Shown: piece by piece, positions 28,849-37,965 of the stretch
Layout: each line of letters starts with the position of its first letter
Numbering within the stretch: position 1 is the stretch's first letter
NCBI GenBank assembly: GCA_018056955.1
Contig: JAGPEQ010000004.1
Location: 19,299 to 83,298 of the forward strand
From: Bacteroidales bacterium
GTDB lineage: Bacteria; Bacteroidota; Bacteroidia; Bacteroidales; Tenuifilaceae
Reading direction: 5' to 3'
DNA: 64,000 bases
The notes under the pieces: generated by a model
Database searches by the model: none
Told to the model about the DNA's origin: nothing
Seen by the model: only the letters and a program-made list of their open reading frames with translations
Position numbers and translations under genes: made by a program

Positions 28849-29871
28849 TTAATTTTTCTTGAACTGGTTCACCATATCAACAACTGTATGTTCAAAAGGG
28901 GTATATCCCAAACCCAACTCCTGCCTGCTTCTACTAGTACTGAACGCAATTCGATACCCAACATTACGGGCTACAAACCGAGGTGAAAGGCCAAAAAGAG
29001 GGCTAACAAAGTAAAGTAACCACTTAGGGGCGACCATTTTGGGGAGTTTAAACTGACCAGGGAATTTATTGTTGATAATTGCAACCAGTTCCATGAAATT
29101 TGCCACTCGTTCAGCAATAATAAATCGACCTGAAACAGAAGGGTTTTCAAGGGCTAGCACATGTGCTTTAGCAACATCGCGTACATCAACAAAACCGAAG
29201 TAAAGGTCAGGTGCACCAAAACGATACTTACCGGAAAGCAAATCCTTCATGATTTGAAGGCTTTCCGAATTGGAATTTCCTGCGAGTGAAGGCCCAAGAA
29301 CCAAAGCGGGGTTTATTACCACTAACTCCCATTTACTCTGTTCCGCATTAATTCGCCATGCCTCCCTCTCAGCCTGAACTTTTGAAAAGGAGTAAGGTTG
29401 ATGCTTCAATGAACTTGTAGTGTTGAAATTTTCCTCAGTAAACTCGGTTAATCCCTGTTCCTCCATATCGATATTATCGCCATGAACAGCAGCCACGCTC
29501 GAGGTTAGCACTACCCTTTTCACTGTCGACGATTTGCTTGCAGCACCCAAAACATTTCTTGTACCCTTAACAGCAGGGTCAACCAAATCGCGTTGCGGGT
29601 CTTTAAACCGAAGAGTAAATGGTGAGGCCATATGTATTATGGCATCGGTACCCTCAGCTGCTTCATCAAAAGCTCCATCAATCAGCAAATCAGCCTCAAA
29701 AAGTTCAAGTAAATTAGTGGAATTTGGCAAACTCTGCAGATGCAGGTACTTGTCCTTTCTGTTAAACGACCTAACAGGTACCCTTACGCGATAACCCTTT
29801 TCAAGCAATTCCTTAACAACCCATGAACCAATATAACCGGTTCCCCCGGTTACAAGTATAGTTTTTGTCAT
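28849..29871 (-). CDS. NAD(P)-dependent extended SDR (dihydroflavonol reductase/aldehyde reductase-like)
   Basis: 340 residues. Rossmann start TGGTGYIGSWVV, cofactor arginine VRVPVRSFNR suggesting NADPH, and the catalytic pair in PYSFSKVQAER (YxxxK with S rather than Y two residues on). The sequence resembles DFR-like aldehyde/ketone reductases. The substrate cannot be deduced. Upstream of pabB on the same strand and possibly co-transcribed. Confidence 0.87.
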   Translation of the reverse strand: MTKTILVTGGTGYIGSWVVKELLEKGYRVRVPVRSFNRKDKYLHLQSLPNSTNLLELFEADLLIDGAFDEAAEGTDAIIHMASPFTLRFKDPQRDLVDPAVKGTRNVLGAASKSSTVKRVVLTSSVAAVHGDNIDMEEQGLTEFTEENFNTTSSLKHQPYSFSKVQAEREAWRINAEQSKWELVVINPALVLGPSLAGNSNSESLQIMKDLLSGKYRFGAPDLYFGFVDVRDVAKAHVLALENPSVSGRFIIAERVANFMELVAIINNKFPGQFKLPKMVAPKWLLYFVSPLFGLSPRFVARNVGYRIAFSTSRSRQELGLGYTPFEHTVVDMVNQFKKN

Positions 29872-29934
29872 ACATCAAAATTTTATGCTGTTTAAGAAAC
29901 AAAACAGTATGAAAAAAGTTTTTAAGTATGAATA

Positions 29935-31773
29935 TTACTGATATTGAAGAATGTATGGTTCTTTAATCCTAAACTGCTCAAAATTCCTTCGGTTCTCGGT
30001 TGAAATAAACCAGTATGCCACTTCGGCATCGGGTGGCAACTTAGGGTAGTAACCAATACGAAAAAGAAACGTAGGAAATATCAAACTTTCATTCTTCAAC
30101 CTTAAACCCACTCCAAACCCACTATACAGGGTGTTTTGGTAGATTAACTCATCGGACTCACCCACCATACCAAAATCGGCAAAAACAAAAAAAGCAGGTC
30201 TAAATCCGTAGATGTAATGGGGTGAATATAACATGGACTCAAAGTTAAACATCAATCGTGTTTGGCCATAAAGGTCGGGACTCCTAAGTCCCCTTACACC
30301 ATAGTTGTTTGTTAAAACAACATACTCCCTTTCACCACTAAAACGGGCAGCCCCTCGAGTAAAATCGTACCTAATAAAATGGCGAATATCGCTACGGCCA
30401 ATGTGGTAAAGGTTAGAGAAGTACTGTGCTCTAAGGTTGATAACAGCCTGCTCTACCTTAGGCCCCTCAGCAAGATAACCCCCTAGCCTTGACGATAGAA
30501 ACAAATAACCCCACGGTGTAACCTCGGCTGCTGAAAGCTCCCCTCCAATCAAAAAACGACGCTGAAATGTACTTTGCTGAATACCGCTTGTGGCCTGAAT
30601 TTTAAAACCAACCGGTATATCCTCAGTGTTCCCAAATCCAAAATATAAGCTGGAGCGATAAATGTTTTGGTTGGATAACCCCAGCGAAACAACATAATTT
30701 TCAGCCGAATGAAATATTGGATTTAGGTAAATAGAAACCGGTGGTGATTGAAAGTAATCGCGCCTATAGTAACGTAATGCAAAAACCAGATTTAGAGGGG
30801 CACTGGTACCAGAGCGTCTACTAACCCTGACTGATCGGCCAATCCACCAGTCCTGCGACTGATATGAAATTTGTACTACTGAATCGTCGGTGAAAACCCT
30901 GTAAGGTTCGTCGGACTTTAAAAGTTCAATACCTCCTGCATACTTAGTCTTGGATGCAAAGAAATCACGGTTAAACCTCATAAGGTAAGTCTCATAGGAA
31001 TGACCTTTTCTTACAAAAAAGCTACTGGAAATATATGAACCAAAATAGTTTGGTACATCAAACTCCCCTTGATACGACCATTTATCGGTAAAAGTCTTAT
31101 TATAATAAGCTATTGCTTTAGCTCGAATACCTAAACCCGCAAAGTTCCTTTCCGATAAAGCAAGTTTCATCTTTTCAGGGGATGAGTATTGCACCCCAGC
31201 GGATATTGTCCAAATATCCTTGGTTATCACATAAACATGCACATGGCTTGAATCGCTCAAGGGTTGAACTAAAATATTGGCATCCTCAAAGAAGTTACTT
31301 TGACGCAGCAACTGCTCAGTTTCAGCCAAATCCAATGGAACAACCTTATCGCCTTCCTTGAAAAGCAAGTTGTTTTGAATAATTTTTTTCCAGGTTTTTA
31401 AATGCAAGCTATTCCCAAATTTTTCAATATTCCTCTCTGGTTTAATAGTAGTATCGTAAACCGAGTATCCAAACGCATCAAAACGTATTATACTAATCTG
31501 TGAAATTACCTTGCCTTCATGCTTCAAGAATCGGTTAACAGTTTCCTCATTGGTTAATGGTGCAACATTAACATTCTGACGGCCAAACCATTTATATACG
31601 GTTTGAGAAATTTTATCCTCTTTCTTTTTAATACTATCAGAACTAACCCGGTTGCTATCAGATTGTGCAAAAGATGAATAATTAATAAATCCAAAAAATG
31701 AAAAATAAACCATCATTACTAATGCAATGATGGTTTTACCACGAGTATATGAAAGCAACTTAAAATCAGTCAT
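29935..31773 (-). CDS. BamA/TamA-like outer-membrane protein
   Basis: 612 residues with an N-terminal hydrophobic segment ending FAQ at about residue 37. One or two POTRA-like domains lie at about 90-200 (ISIIRFDAFGYSVYDT, LRQSNFFEDANILVQP), then a C-terminal barrel (about 210-612) with TamA-like strands such as FNFESMLYSPHYIYGFRPAFFVFADFG. Shorter than BamA (about 850) and with fewer POTRA domains, so probably a paralogue for a particular cargo or for envelope transport. Starts 16 bp after the SiaB-like kinase, so the two are likely co-transcribed. Confidence 0.78.
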   Translation of the reverse strand: MTDFKLLSYTRGKTIIALVMMVYFSFFGFINYSSFAQSDSNRVSSDSIKKKEDKISQTVYKWFGRQNVNVAPLTNEETVNRFLKHEGKVISQISIIRFDAFGYSVYDTTIKPERNIEKFGNSLHLKTWKKIIQNNLLFKEGDKVVPLDLAETEQLLRQSNFFEDANILVQPLSDSSHVHVYVITKDIWTISAGVQYSSPEKMKLALSERNFAGLGIRAKAIAYYNKTFTDKWSYQGEFDVPNYFGSYISSSFFVRKGHSYETYLMRFNRDFFASKTKYAGGIELLKSDEPYRVFTDDSVVQISYQSQDWWIGRSVRVSRRSGTSAPLNLVFALRYYRRDYFQSPPVSIYLNPIFHSAENYVVSLGLSNQNIYRSSLYFGFGNTEDIPVGFKIQATSGIQQSTFQRRFLIGGELSAAEVTPWGYLFLSSRLGGYLAEGPKVEQAVINLRAQYFSNLYHIGRSDIRHFIRYDFTRGAARFSGEREYVVLTNNYGVRGLRSPDLYGQTRLMFNFESMLYSPHYIYGFRPAFFVFADFGMVGESDELIYQNTLYSGFGVGLRLKNESLIFPTFLFRIGYYPKLPPDAEVAYWFISTENRRNFEQFRIKEPYILQYQ

Positions 31774-31789
31774 TCATCAAGAAATAAGC

Positions 31790-32362
31790 TTACTCCTTAG
31801 CAAATTTTTTGGCATTAATTTCAACTTTAAGGATAAAGAAGAAGTTTTGATCGTCGAGTTGAAGGAATTGGTAGTTTAATGGTTCACCTGTTTTACGAGC
31901 AATATCAATTAGCCCTAAGCCTGCCCCCCCCTTATCGGAAAGGTTTCCTTCGCGAATTTGCCGTTTATACATCTCCTTAAGCTCCTCGGGTGTTGCGCTA
32001 TTAACGGTTATCAGTGCGTTTTCAAGGTGATCTTTATGCTTTCGGGCTACCTTGTTGGAAGTAATAATATAGTATGTATCGTGTTTTTTGCCAATGATAA
32101 ATAACCCTTTACCAATATTACGCTCCTGAATCTCATCGGAATGCTTATTCATATTCTGGAGAGTTTCAACCATAACGTGGTAAACCTTACGCTGGACCGA
32201 GCGTTCCTCACTATTTTTTTCCATATCCGATTCCGCCATCGATGTAAACATTTTTGTGATCTCATGGCTAAATTCCCCTAGGTAAACCAGGGAGAATCCA
32301 TTATCAATCATTTCGTCGTAAATATTCGAGACGGATTTAATGAAATTAAATGATAGGTTCAT
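31790..32362 (-). CDS. siaB: SiaB-family protein kinase (DUF6272)
   Basis: 190 residues with a GHKL-like ATP-binding fold: ETLQNMNKHSDE as N box and DKGGAGLGLIDIARKTGEPLNY as the glycine-rich lid. SiaB phosphorylates SiaC in Pseudomonas. Here the SiaC-like protein is at 709-1080 instead of adjacent; the neighbours are a BamA-like protein downstream and, beyond a terminator, an M49-like lipoprotein upstream. No SiaA phosphatase or SiaD cyclase is in view. Confidence 0.82.
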   Translation of the reverse strand: MNLSFNFIKSVSNIYDEMIDNGFSLVYLGEFSHEITKMFTSMAESDMEKNSEERSVQRKVYHVMVETLQNMNKHSDEIQERNIGKGLFIIGKKHDTYYIITSNKVARKHKDHLENALITVNSATPEELKEMYKRQIREGNLSDKGGAGLGLIDIARKTGEPLNYQFLQLDDQNFFFILKVEINAKKFAKE

Positions 32363-32386
32363 ACTCCAGAAATTTTATATTGCTTT

Positions 32387-32394
32387 CAAAAATA
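32387..32394 (-). promoter_or_regulatory. -7 element of the siaB operon
   Basis: Minus-strand TATTTTTG, matching TAnnTTTG, 25 nt upstream of the siaB ATG and just after the terminator of the preceding gene, so the SiaB/BamA-like pair is probably an independent unit. Confidence 0.45.
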
Positions 32395-32402
32395 GAATAA
32401 AA

Positions 32403-32430
32403 AAGGTCGGAAAGCAAACCATCCGACCTT
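32403..32430 (-). terminator. Terminator of the M49-like gene
   Basis: AAGGTCGGA / TCCGACCTT stem of 9 bp with a 10-nt loop, followed on the minus strand by a T-run. Confidence 0.8.
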
Positions 32431-32441
32431 AATTTTTAGGT

Positions 32442-34070
32442 TTATAACCCCAGCAACTCTTTTCCCTGAATGCAGTTAATATCACGTGGGATATTAGCCT
32501 CAGCCACCCTGTTCAGATCGGCCTGAAGTTCATCGGTAATGAATCCTTTCTCCTCAAAGAGTTTCTTAACGGCAGCATAGTCGCCATTACCCTGAAGGGT
32601 TAAAATGTCTTTGGCCAATGAATTCATGGCCTCAGTCATCTTTTCATAGTTGACACGATAGGTTCCTGTTTCTGGAATTCGCTCAAAAGCGCCACGTTCT
32701 TTCAGGTAATTAAAGCAAACCATGTTAGCCTTTCCATGCGACGAAGCTGCACCAAACCTTACCGATCGGAAAATACCTGCAACAAAGGTAACATAGTTGT
32801 CCATCATGTCCTTTTCGGGCAGTTCGCCCATTTGTGCAAGCTGCGATACCATGTAAAGTCCAAGAATATCGGCTTTCCCCTCTTCCAAAGCGGAATGCAT
32901 TTCTTTTAATGCCTCACGAACCGTGCCTTTCCCGTTAACAAGGTTTTTGATACCTAACCCATGGGCAACCTCATGGAACATAACGTTCTCAAAAAAAGCA
33001 TCAAACTTGATGTTATCACGCTGCTCCTCGGCAATGAGCATATTTCCAATAGGCAGAAGAATTTTTTCAAACTTAGCTTTCATAGCATTCTTAAGCTGCA
33101 GCTTGCGGCTACCCTTTTCCAGGTGAACGCGAGGATCGTTGGGTAAATTGATAGCAATGGTTTTGCTTCCAGAATTGCAATCGCCTGCATAGTATGCAAC
33201 CTCATAAACACCTAAATCAGAATCGATACCGGGCTTTTCTTTTTTGTATTCCGGTTCAACTGGTAAGCTTTCCTGAAGTTTTGGGAGTAGTGCAGCAAAA
33301 CGGTTAATCTTTTGAGTCCAGTCTAAATCCTTTATAAGTATGTATGCTTCATAAGCAGCCTTATAGTTGAACAGAGCATCCTCGTAGTTCTCAATTGGTC
33401 CAACCACAAAGTCGATATTATTGGTCTTCATATCCATCCATGCCAGGTCGCTGGCAAAGTAGTCATCGGTTTGCAAGGCATCGGCACGAAGGGTGAGATA
33501 TTTTTTGAGTCCTTCATCTTCGGCAAGTTCAGCGGCTTTACGAAGCAAATCGGCGGCTTTGTCAATTTTTTCCTTGTAAGCAACATGGTATGGTACCGAC
33601 TCAAGCTTGCCATCGGTATTACGAATAATAATTGTATATAGGCTTGTTTTATCGGGAGCCTGAAAGGCTTCAAACTCCTCGCGAGTCATATCCTTCGGAT
33701 AAAAATTTGCGCCAAGGGGCTTTTCGCCATAACCCTCAACAAAAGGTTTGTTATCGTTAAGCCTTTCCCATGGGCCATAATTTATCATTACAAAGTCGCG
33801 AGTTGCTTCATCGCTTATCTTGCTAAGCAGTTCTTCCTTATCGCCATAGGTTTGTAGCCAAAATAGGTCATCCATAATTTCAGCAATCTCAAAAAGTAAA
33901 GGAAGCATTTGCTTTTCCTTATCGGAAAGGCTGATTATATCAACCCTAAGCTCAACCGGAGCAAATTCGTTAACCTTTTTCTGCATTTCGGTCTCCTGTG
34001 TTTTTTTTGTATTGCAACCAATTACTGTGAGCGTTGCAACAGCTGCAAGTAGTAATGTTTTCCCTTTCAT
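32442..34070 (-). CDS. M49-like (dipeptidyl-peptidase III family) zinc lipoprotein
   Basis: 542 residues. A lipobox (LTVIGC, lipidated C19) makes it membrane anchored. Zinc motif HEVAHG (H366, E367, H370) and the downstream EEGKADILG glutamate follow DPP III order, but the motif is the pentapeptide HEXXH rather than the six-residue HEXXGH of most M49 enzymes. Pentapeptide variants are known in some bacterial DPP III proteins. The protein is also shorter than classical DPP III (about 670-730). It may be a true peptidase of reduced activity or have another hydrolase role. Followed by a terminator. Confidence 0.78.
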   Translation of the reverse strand: MKGKTLLLAAVATLTVIGCNTKKTQETEMQKKVNEFAPVELRVDIISLSDKEKQMLPLLFEIAEIMDDLFWLQTYGDKEELLSKISDEATRDFVMINYGPWERLNDNKPFVEGYGEKPLGANFYPKDMTREEFEAFQAPDKTSLYTIIIRNTDGKLESVPYHVAYKEKIDKAADLLRKAAELAEDEGLKKYLTLRADALQTDDYFASDLAWMDMKTNNIDFVVGPIENYEDALFNYKAAYEAYILIKDLDWTQKINRFAALLPKLQESLPVEPEYKKEKPGIDSDLGVYEVAYYAGDCNSGSKTIAINLPNDPRVHLEKGSRKLQLKNAMKAKFEKILLPIGNMLIAEEQRDNIKFDAFFENVMFHEVAHGLGIKNLVNGKGTVREALKEMHSALEEGKADILGLYMVSQLAQMGELPEKDMMDNYVTFVAGIFRSVRFGAASSHGKANMVCFNYLKERGAFERIPETGTYRVNYEKMTEAMNSLAKDILTLQGNGDYAAVKKLFEEKGFITDELQADLNRVAEANIPRDINCIQGKELLGL

Positions 34071-34091
34071 AATAAAATTTATATTGATAGA

Positions 34092-34793
34092 TTATTGTTC
34101 CTTTTCCTCCAAAACATCATCGGAGTTAAACCTGAAACCCAAACGTTTACCGGTTTGCAGCTTAGCATTCTCAATTTTAGTATTTAGCTGCACTACCGAA
34201 GCTATTTTAACCACATCGTATGGTGGAACCAGCAAGTCGAATTCCAATGCATACATAATGGCCGTTTCAATTATTGTTCTTAGCGATTTTTTATCGATAA
34301 CCGCTGAACCGAAATTGTTGTAAAGGAACCCCATTTGGCGTTTCCCTTCAACAAAGTAGTGATACTCACGGTTTACAAATATTCGGCCAATCAGATAACC
34401 AAGGTCTTCGAGCCTATTATATTTAAAGGAATCGGCCAAAAAGTTATATATGTTGATAATTCCGCAATATGAATTGAGAACATTATCGGTGACATAGGAT
34501 AGTTTCCATATACTATGATCGCGGTCAAACTCAAATACGTTGGTATGCATGCTAAAAATTAACAAATCGCCAGCCACCTTTAATTCGGCTTCATATTTTC
34601 CCCGGTCATTGTACTCCAGCTTAACCCTTTTATCGTACCCCCTAAGCTTATCGTTAAAATCTTCCTCAATTTCTTTGAGAACTTCCTTAATCAATCCAAA
34701 AACCTCAAGGGTATTATCATAAATTTTCTGTTTTACAACGGCTTTCTCGGTAAGTAGATTTTGAATTTTTTGCTGTGTGTTTTGGTTTTCCAT
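34092..34793 (-). CDS. Conserved hypothetical protein
   Basis: 233 residues, not recognised as a named family. An N-terminal helical stretch (about 1-55, LIKEVLKEIEEDFNDKLRGYDKRV) precedes a mixed alpha/beta domain with EAELKVAGDLLIFSMHTNVF, LGYLIGRIFVNREYHYFVEGKRQMGFLY and a conserved-looking YALEFDLLVPPYDVVKIASV. No signal peptide or membrane helix, so probably cytoplasmic. It starts 22 bp upstream of the M49-like lipoprotein on the same strand and may share its transcript, though the products seem functionally unrelated. Confidence 0.6.
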   Translation of the reverse strand: MENQNTQQKIQNLLTEKAVVKQKIYDNTLEVFGLIKEVLKEIEEDFNDKLRGYDKRVKLEYNDRGKYEAELKVAGDLLIFSMHTNVFEFDRDHSIWKLSYVTDNVLNSYCGIINIYNFLADSFKYNRLEDLGYLIGRIFVNREYHYFVEGKRQMGFLYNNFGSAVIDKKSLRTIIETAIMYALEFDLLVPPYDVVKIASVVQLNTKIENAKLQTGKRLGFRFNSDDVLEEKEQ

Positions 34794-34851
34794 AAATATT
34801 CAGTTTAAGAATTTCAAATATACATTAAATATTAAAAGTAAACAAAGCAAA

Positions 34852-34880
34852 AAAGGCTGCGTTTTGCAGCCCATTTTATT
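34852..34880 (-). terminator. Terminator of proS
   Basis: GGCTGC / GCAGCC stem with loop GTTTT; read on the minus strand it is followed by TTTTTTGC. 33 bp beyond the proS stop. Confidence 0.85.
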
Positions 34881-34903
34881 AAAATTAAACATCTCATAGG
34901 TTA

Positions 34904-36379
34904 CTAGTATGCTTGAGCAAAAATAGCCCTACGTTTCGATGGTTTTCCTGTTAAAATGCATTTTCCTTCCTCCTCTGGCATATCGAGCGGAATACAGCGA
35001 ATAGTTGCTTTTGTTTCCTCTTTAATCTGAGCCTCGGTTTCGGGAGTTCCATCCCAATGAGCCAGAACAAAGCCTCCCTTTTCTGCTACTATCTTTTTGA
35101 ATTCGTCGTAGGAATCTACCTTAACGGTATTGTTCTCACGGAAAGCCAAGGCCCGGTTGTAGAGGTTTTGCTGAATATCATCAAGTAAAGCAACTATAGT
35201 ATCGGCAAGTTGCTCCTGAGGCACATATTGTTTTTGAAGGGTATCGCGACGAGCCACCTCGGCTGTTCCCTTTTCGATATCCTTTGGGCCAATTGCAACC
35301 CTTACTGGAACACCTCGCATTTCATGCTCTGCAAATTTAAAGCCGGGCTTGTAGTTATCCCTGTCGTCGTAGTAAGTGGTAATCCCCTTGGAGTGCATTT
35401 GAGATCTTAGCTTGTGAACAACCTCACTAATGGCTGATAACTCCTCATCGCTCTTATAGATTGGCACAAAAACCACCTGAGTTGGAGCAAGTTTTGGAGG
35501 CAGCACCAAACCATTATCGTCAGAATGGGTCATAACCAGGGCACCCATAAGGCGGGTAGAAACACCCCACGATGTAGCCCAAACATACTCCTGTTGCCCC
35601 TCCTTGTTCAGGAACTTTACATCGAAAGCCTTGGCAAAGTTTTGGCCAAGGAAATGCGAAGTTCCAGCCTGCAAAGCCTTGCCATCCTGCATAAGCGCTT
35701 CAATGGCATATGTATCAACGGCCCCGGCAAAACGCTCCGACTCCGATTTCTTCCCAACCACAACCGGCATTGCCATCCACTCGCGGGCGAATGTGGCATA
35801 CACATTTATCATACGTTCGGCTTCCTCCACGGCTTCCTGCATGGTGGCATGGGCGGTATGACCCTCCTGCCACAAAAATTCAGCAGTACGAAGAAACAGG
35901 CGTGTACGCATCTCCCAGCGCACTACGTTAGCCCACTGGTTAATTAGTATAGGCAAATCGCGATACGACTGTATCCATGTTTTGTATGTGTTCCAAATTA
36001 TGGTTTCGGAAGTGGGTCGAACAACCAGTTCCTCCTCAAGCTTAGCTTCATCATCAACCACTACGCCTTTGCCGTTAGGGTCGTTTTTCAAGCGGTAATG
36101 TGTAACCACAGCACACTCCTTAGCAAAACCCTCAACGTGAGCTGCCTCGCGGCTGAAAAACGATTTTGGGATGAATAGAGGAAAATATGCATTCTGATGG
36201 CCTGTTTCCTTAAACATTCTATCGAGTTGGTCACGCATTTTTTCCCAAATGGCATAACCGTATGGTTTGATAACCATACATCCCCGTACTGCAGAATAAT
36301 CGGCCAGTCCTGCTTTTACCACAATGTCGTTGTACCACTGCGAATAATTTTCGCTTCTGCTTGTAATTTCCTTTGCCAT
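34904..36379 (-). CDS. proS: Prolyl-tRNA synthetase (archaeal/eukaryotic type)
   Basis: 491 residues, the short form without the bacterial INS editing insertion. Class II motifs 1-3 are present, with [13 protein letters not shown], motif 2 [24 protein letters not shown], and motif 3 near [18 protein letters not shown]. The anticodon-binding domain ([13 protein letters not shown] onward) and the extra C-terminal domain ending [10 protein letters not shown] follow. Lacking INS, it probably relies on a free-standing editing protein for Ala-tRNA-Pro. Divergent from the following lipoprotein gene. Confidence 0.95.
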   Translation of the reverse strand: MAKEITSRSENYSQWYNDIVVKAGLADYSAVRGCMVIKPYGYAIWEKMRDQLDRMFKETGHQNAYFPLFIPKSFFSREAAHVEGFAKECAVVTHYRLKNDPNGKGVVVDDEAKLEEELVVRPTSETIIWNTYKTWIQSYRDLPILINQWANVVRWEMRTRLFLRTAEFLWQEGHTAHATMQEAVEEAERMINVYATFAREWMAMPVVVGKKSESERFAGAVDTYAIEALMQDGKALQAGTSHFLGQNFAKAFDVKFLNKEGQQEYVWATSWGVSTRLMGALVMTHSDDNGLVLPPKLAPTQVVFVPIYKSDEELSAISEVVHKLRSQMHSKGITTYYDDRDNYKPGFKFAEHEMRGVPVRVAIGPKDIEKGTAEVARRDTLQKQYVPQEQLADTIVALLDDIQQNLYNRALAFRENNTVKVDSYDEFKKIVAEKGGFVLAHWDGTPETEAQIKEETKATIRCIPLDMPEEEGKCILTGKPSKRRAIFAQAY

Positions 36380-36485
36380 ATTAAATAATTGGAATGATTT
36401 TTGCTGTAATCAATATGAAAACACTGGCAAAAGTAATTAATAAAAATGAATTATTACCCTAACCACTAACTAAATGGAGGTGCAT

Positions 36486-37886
36486 ATGAAAACCAAATTA
36501 TTCAATCCAGCGCTTACCCTTGCAGTTTTCATGCTGGCATCCTGTTCTACAGGGCTGCAGGTTAGCAAAACATCATCGTGGGATGATGAAATATATGGAA
36601 CAACTAATTCAAAATCTACAAAAGTACAAGTTGCAAACGTTAGCCCAGTTGCACCTTCAGCTAAATCGGAACAGTATAATAAACTGGACGGCAAATTTGC
36701 TGAAGCCTTAAAGGCATTGGAAGATAGCAGCAAAAACGATACCGTTATTTACAAGGCTGAAGATCCAAACCCTTACCGTAGAATACTTTCCGATAGCTAC
36801 CAGGAATCGTACGAGCGTAGGTTAAGGGGCTTTGAGGATCCACGCTATGGTATTGAAGACTGGAGCGTTTACTATTCCGACGACTGGCGTTACGCCCAGG
36901 CTTACGATCCTTCATACTACAGAGTTGTAGTAATGGGAAGTAATGTATGGGTTGAGCCCTGGTACATTTATAACTCTTTTGGTTGGCCAAGGTCGCATTT
37001 CTACTTTGGATTCGGGTTTGGATGGGGCTATAACCCATGGAACTCATATTACTTAGGGTATTACTGGGATCCATGGTACTATAACCCTTGGTACTACAAT
37101 CCATGGTACTACTCCCCATACGTTGCAAGTAACGCATACTGGTCAGGATGGTACGATGCAACCTATTACTGGGACAAGTACACGCCCAATAGCAACAGGT
37201 ACTACTATGGCCGAAGAGGAAATACGACCAACAATACCGATCAATATGTAGGCGGAAGAAGTACATCGGTCATTCCAGGTGATGGACAAATAGTTACATC
37301 CCGTAGGACAAGAACAGATGTTCCTGCTGAAACAAACCCAGTTGTTACAACCCGTGAAACTCAAACACGAGTAACGCCAACCTATGAAACCCGCAGGGGC
37401 GAGGGCCGAACTACCTCAACAGGTAATCAAACTGTTGTACGAAGAGATGGAACATCAACTCGAGTATCTGACGGCACGGGCGATTTTTCATCTTCAAGAA
37501 CATCACGGCCCACCCGAGAGATTGGCATATCGGAACCTACCCGCAGGGGCACAACTCCAACCTACGAGCGCCCACGAACTGGTAATTCTGGCGAGTACAA
37601 CAGTACCCGTAGAGTTGAGAACCCATCAACAAGGACAACTATTACTCGTAACCCATCAACTACAACACCTACCCGAACTACTACTCCAACCTACAACCGC
37701 CCAAACAGGGTTAGCACCCCATCGTCATCACAACCTTCAACCCGTAGCTATGATTATGAACGCCCCCGTAGTTCAAGTAGTGGTTCCTCTAGCAGCAATT
37801 CTTCGGTATCCCGTTCATCATCAAGCAGTTCATCAAGCTCATCAAGTAGCAGTTCAAGTGGAACTTCAACTACTAGAAGGAGATAG
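36486..37886 (+). CDS. Low-complexity lipoprotein, Tyr/Trp-rich core and Ser/Arg-rich tail
   Basis: 466 residues from the ATG at 36486, chosen because GGAGG (36476-36480) sits 5 nt upstream, a strong ribosome-binding site that is rare in this window; an ATG at 36474 would put four residues before the signal. Lipobox LASC (C20). Residues about 150-230 are packed with Tyr and Trp (repeating YYNPW units), then Thr/Arg-rich repeats and a final tract of about 20 serines ending TTRRR. The family is not identified; composition suggests an extended surface or matrix protein. The Ser tract is read from mixed TCA/AGC/AGT codons rather than a pure microsatellite. Confidence 0.7.
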   Translation: MKTKLFNPALTLAVFMLASCSTGLQVSKTSSWDDEIYGTTNSKSTKVQVANVSPVAPSAKSEQYNKLDGKFAEALKALEDSSKNDTVIYKAEDPNPYRRILSDSYQESYERRLRGFEDPRYGIEDWSVYYSDDWRYAQAYDPSYYRVVVMGSNVWVEPWYIYNSFGWPRSHFYFGFGFGWGYNPWNSYYLGYYWDPWYYNPWYYNPWYYSPYVASNAYWSGWYDATYYWDKYTPNSNRYYYGRRGNTTNNTDQYVGGRSTSVIPGDGQIVTSRRTRTDVPAETNPVVTTRETQTRVTPTYETRRGEGRTTSTGNQTVVRRDGTSTRVSDGTGDFSSSRTSRPTREIGISEPTRRGTTPTYERPRTGNSGEYNSTRRVENPSTRTTITRNPSTTTPTRTTTPTYNRPNRVSTPSSSQPSTRSYDYERPRSSSSGSSSSNSSVSRSSSSSSSSSSSSSSSGTSTTRRR

Positions 37887-37965
37887 TTAAATATGCACCT
37901 CAAGGGAGAGGTTCTCCTCTCCCCCTTTTTTGTCTTAAAAAGATTAATTACATAAAAAAACAAAC

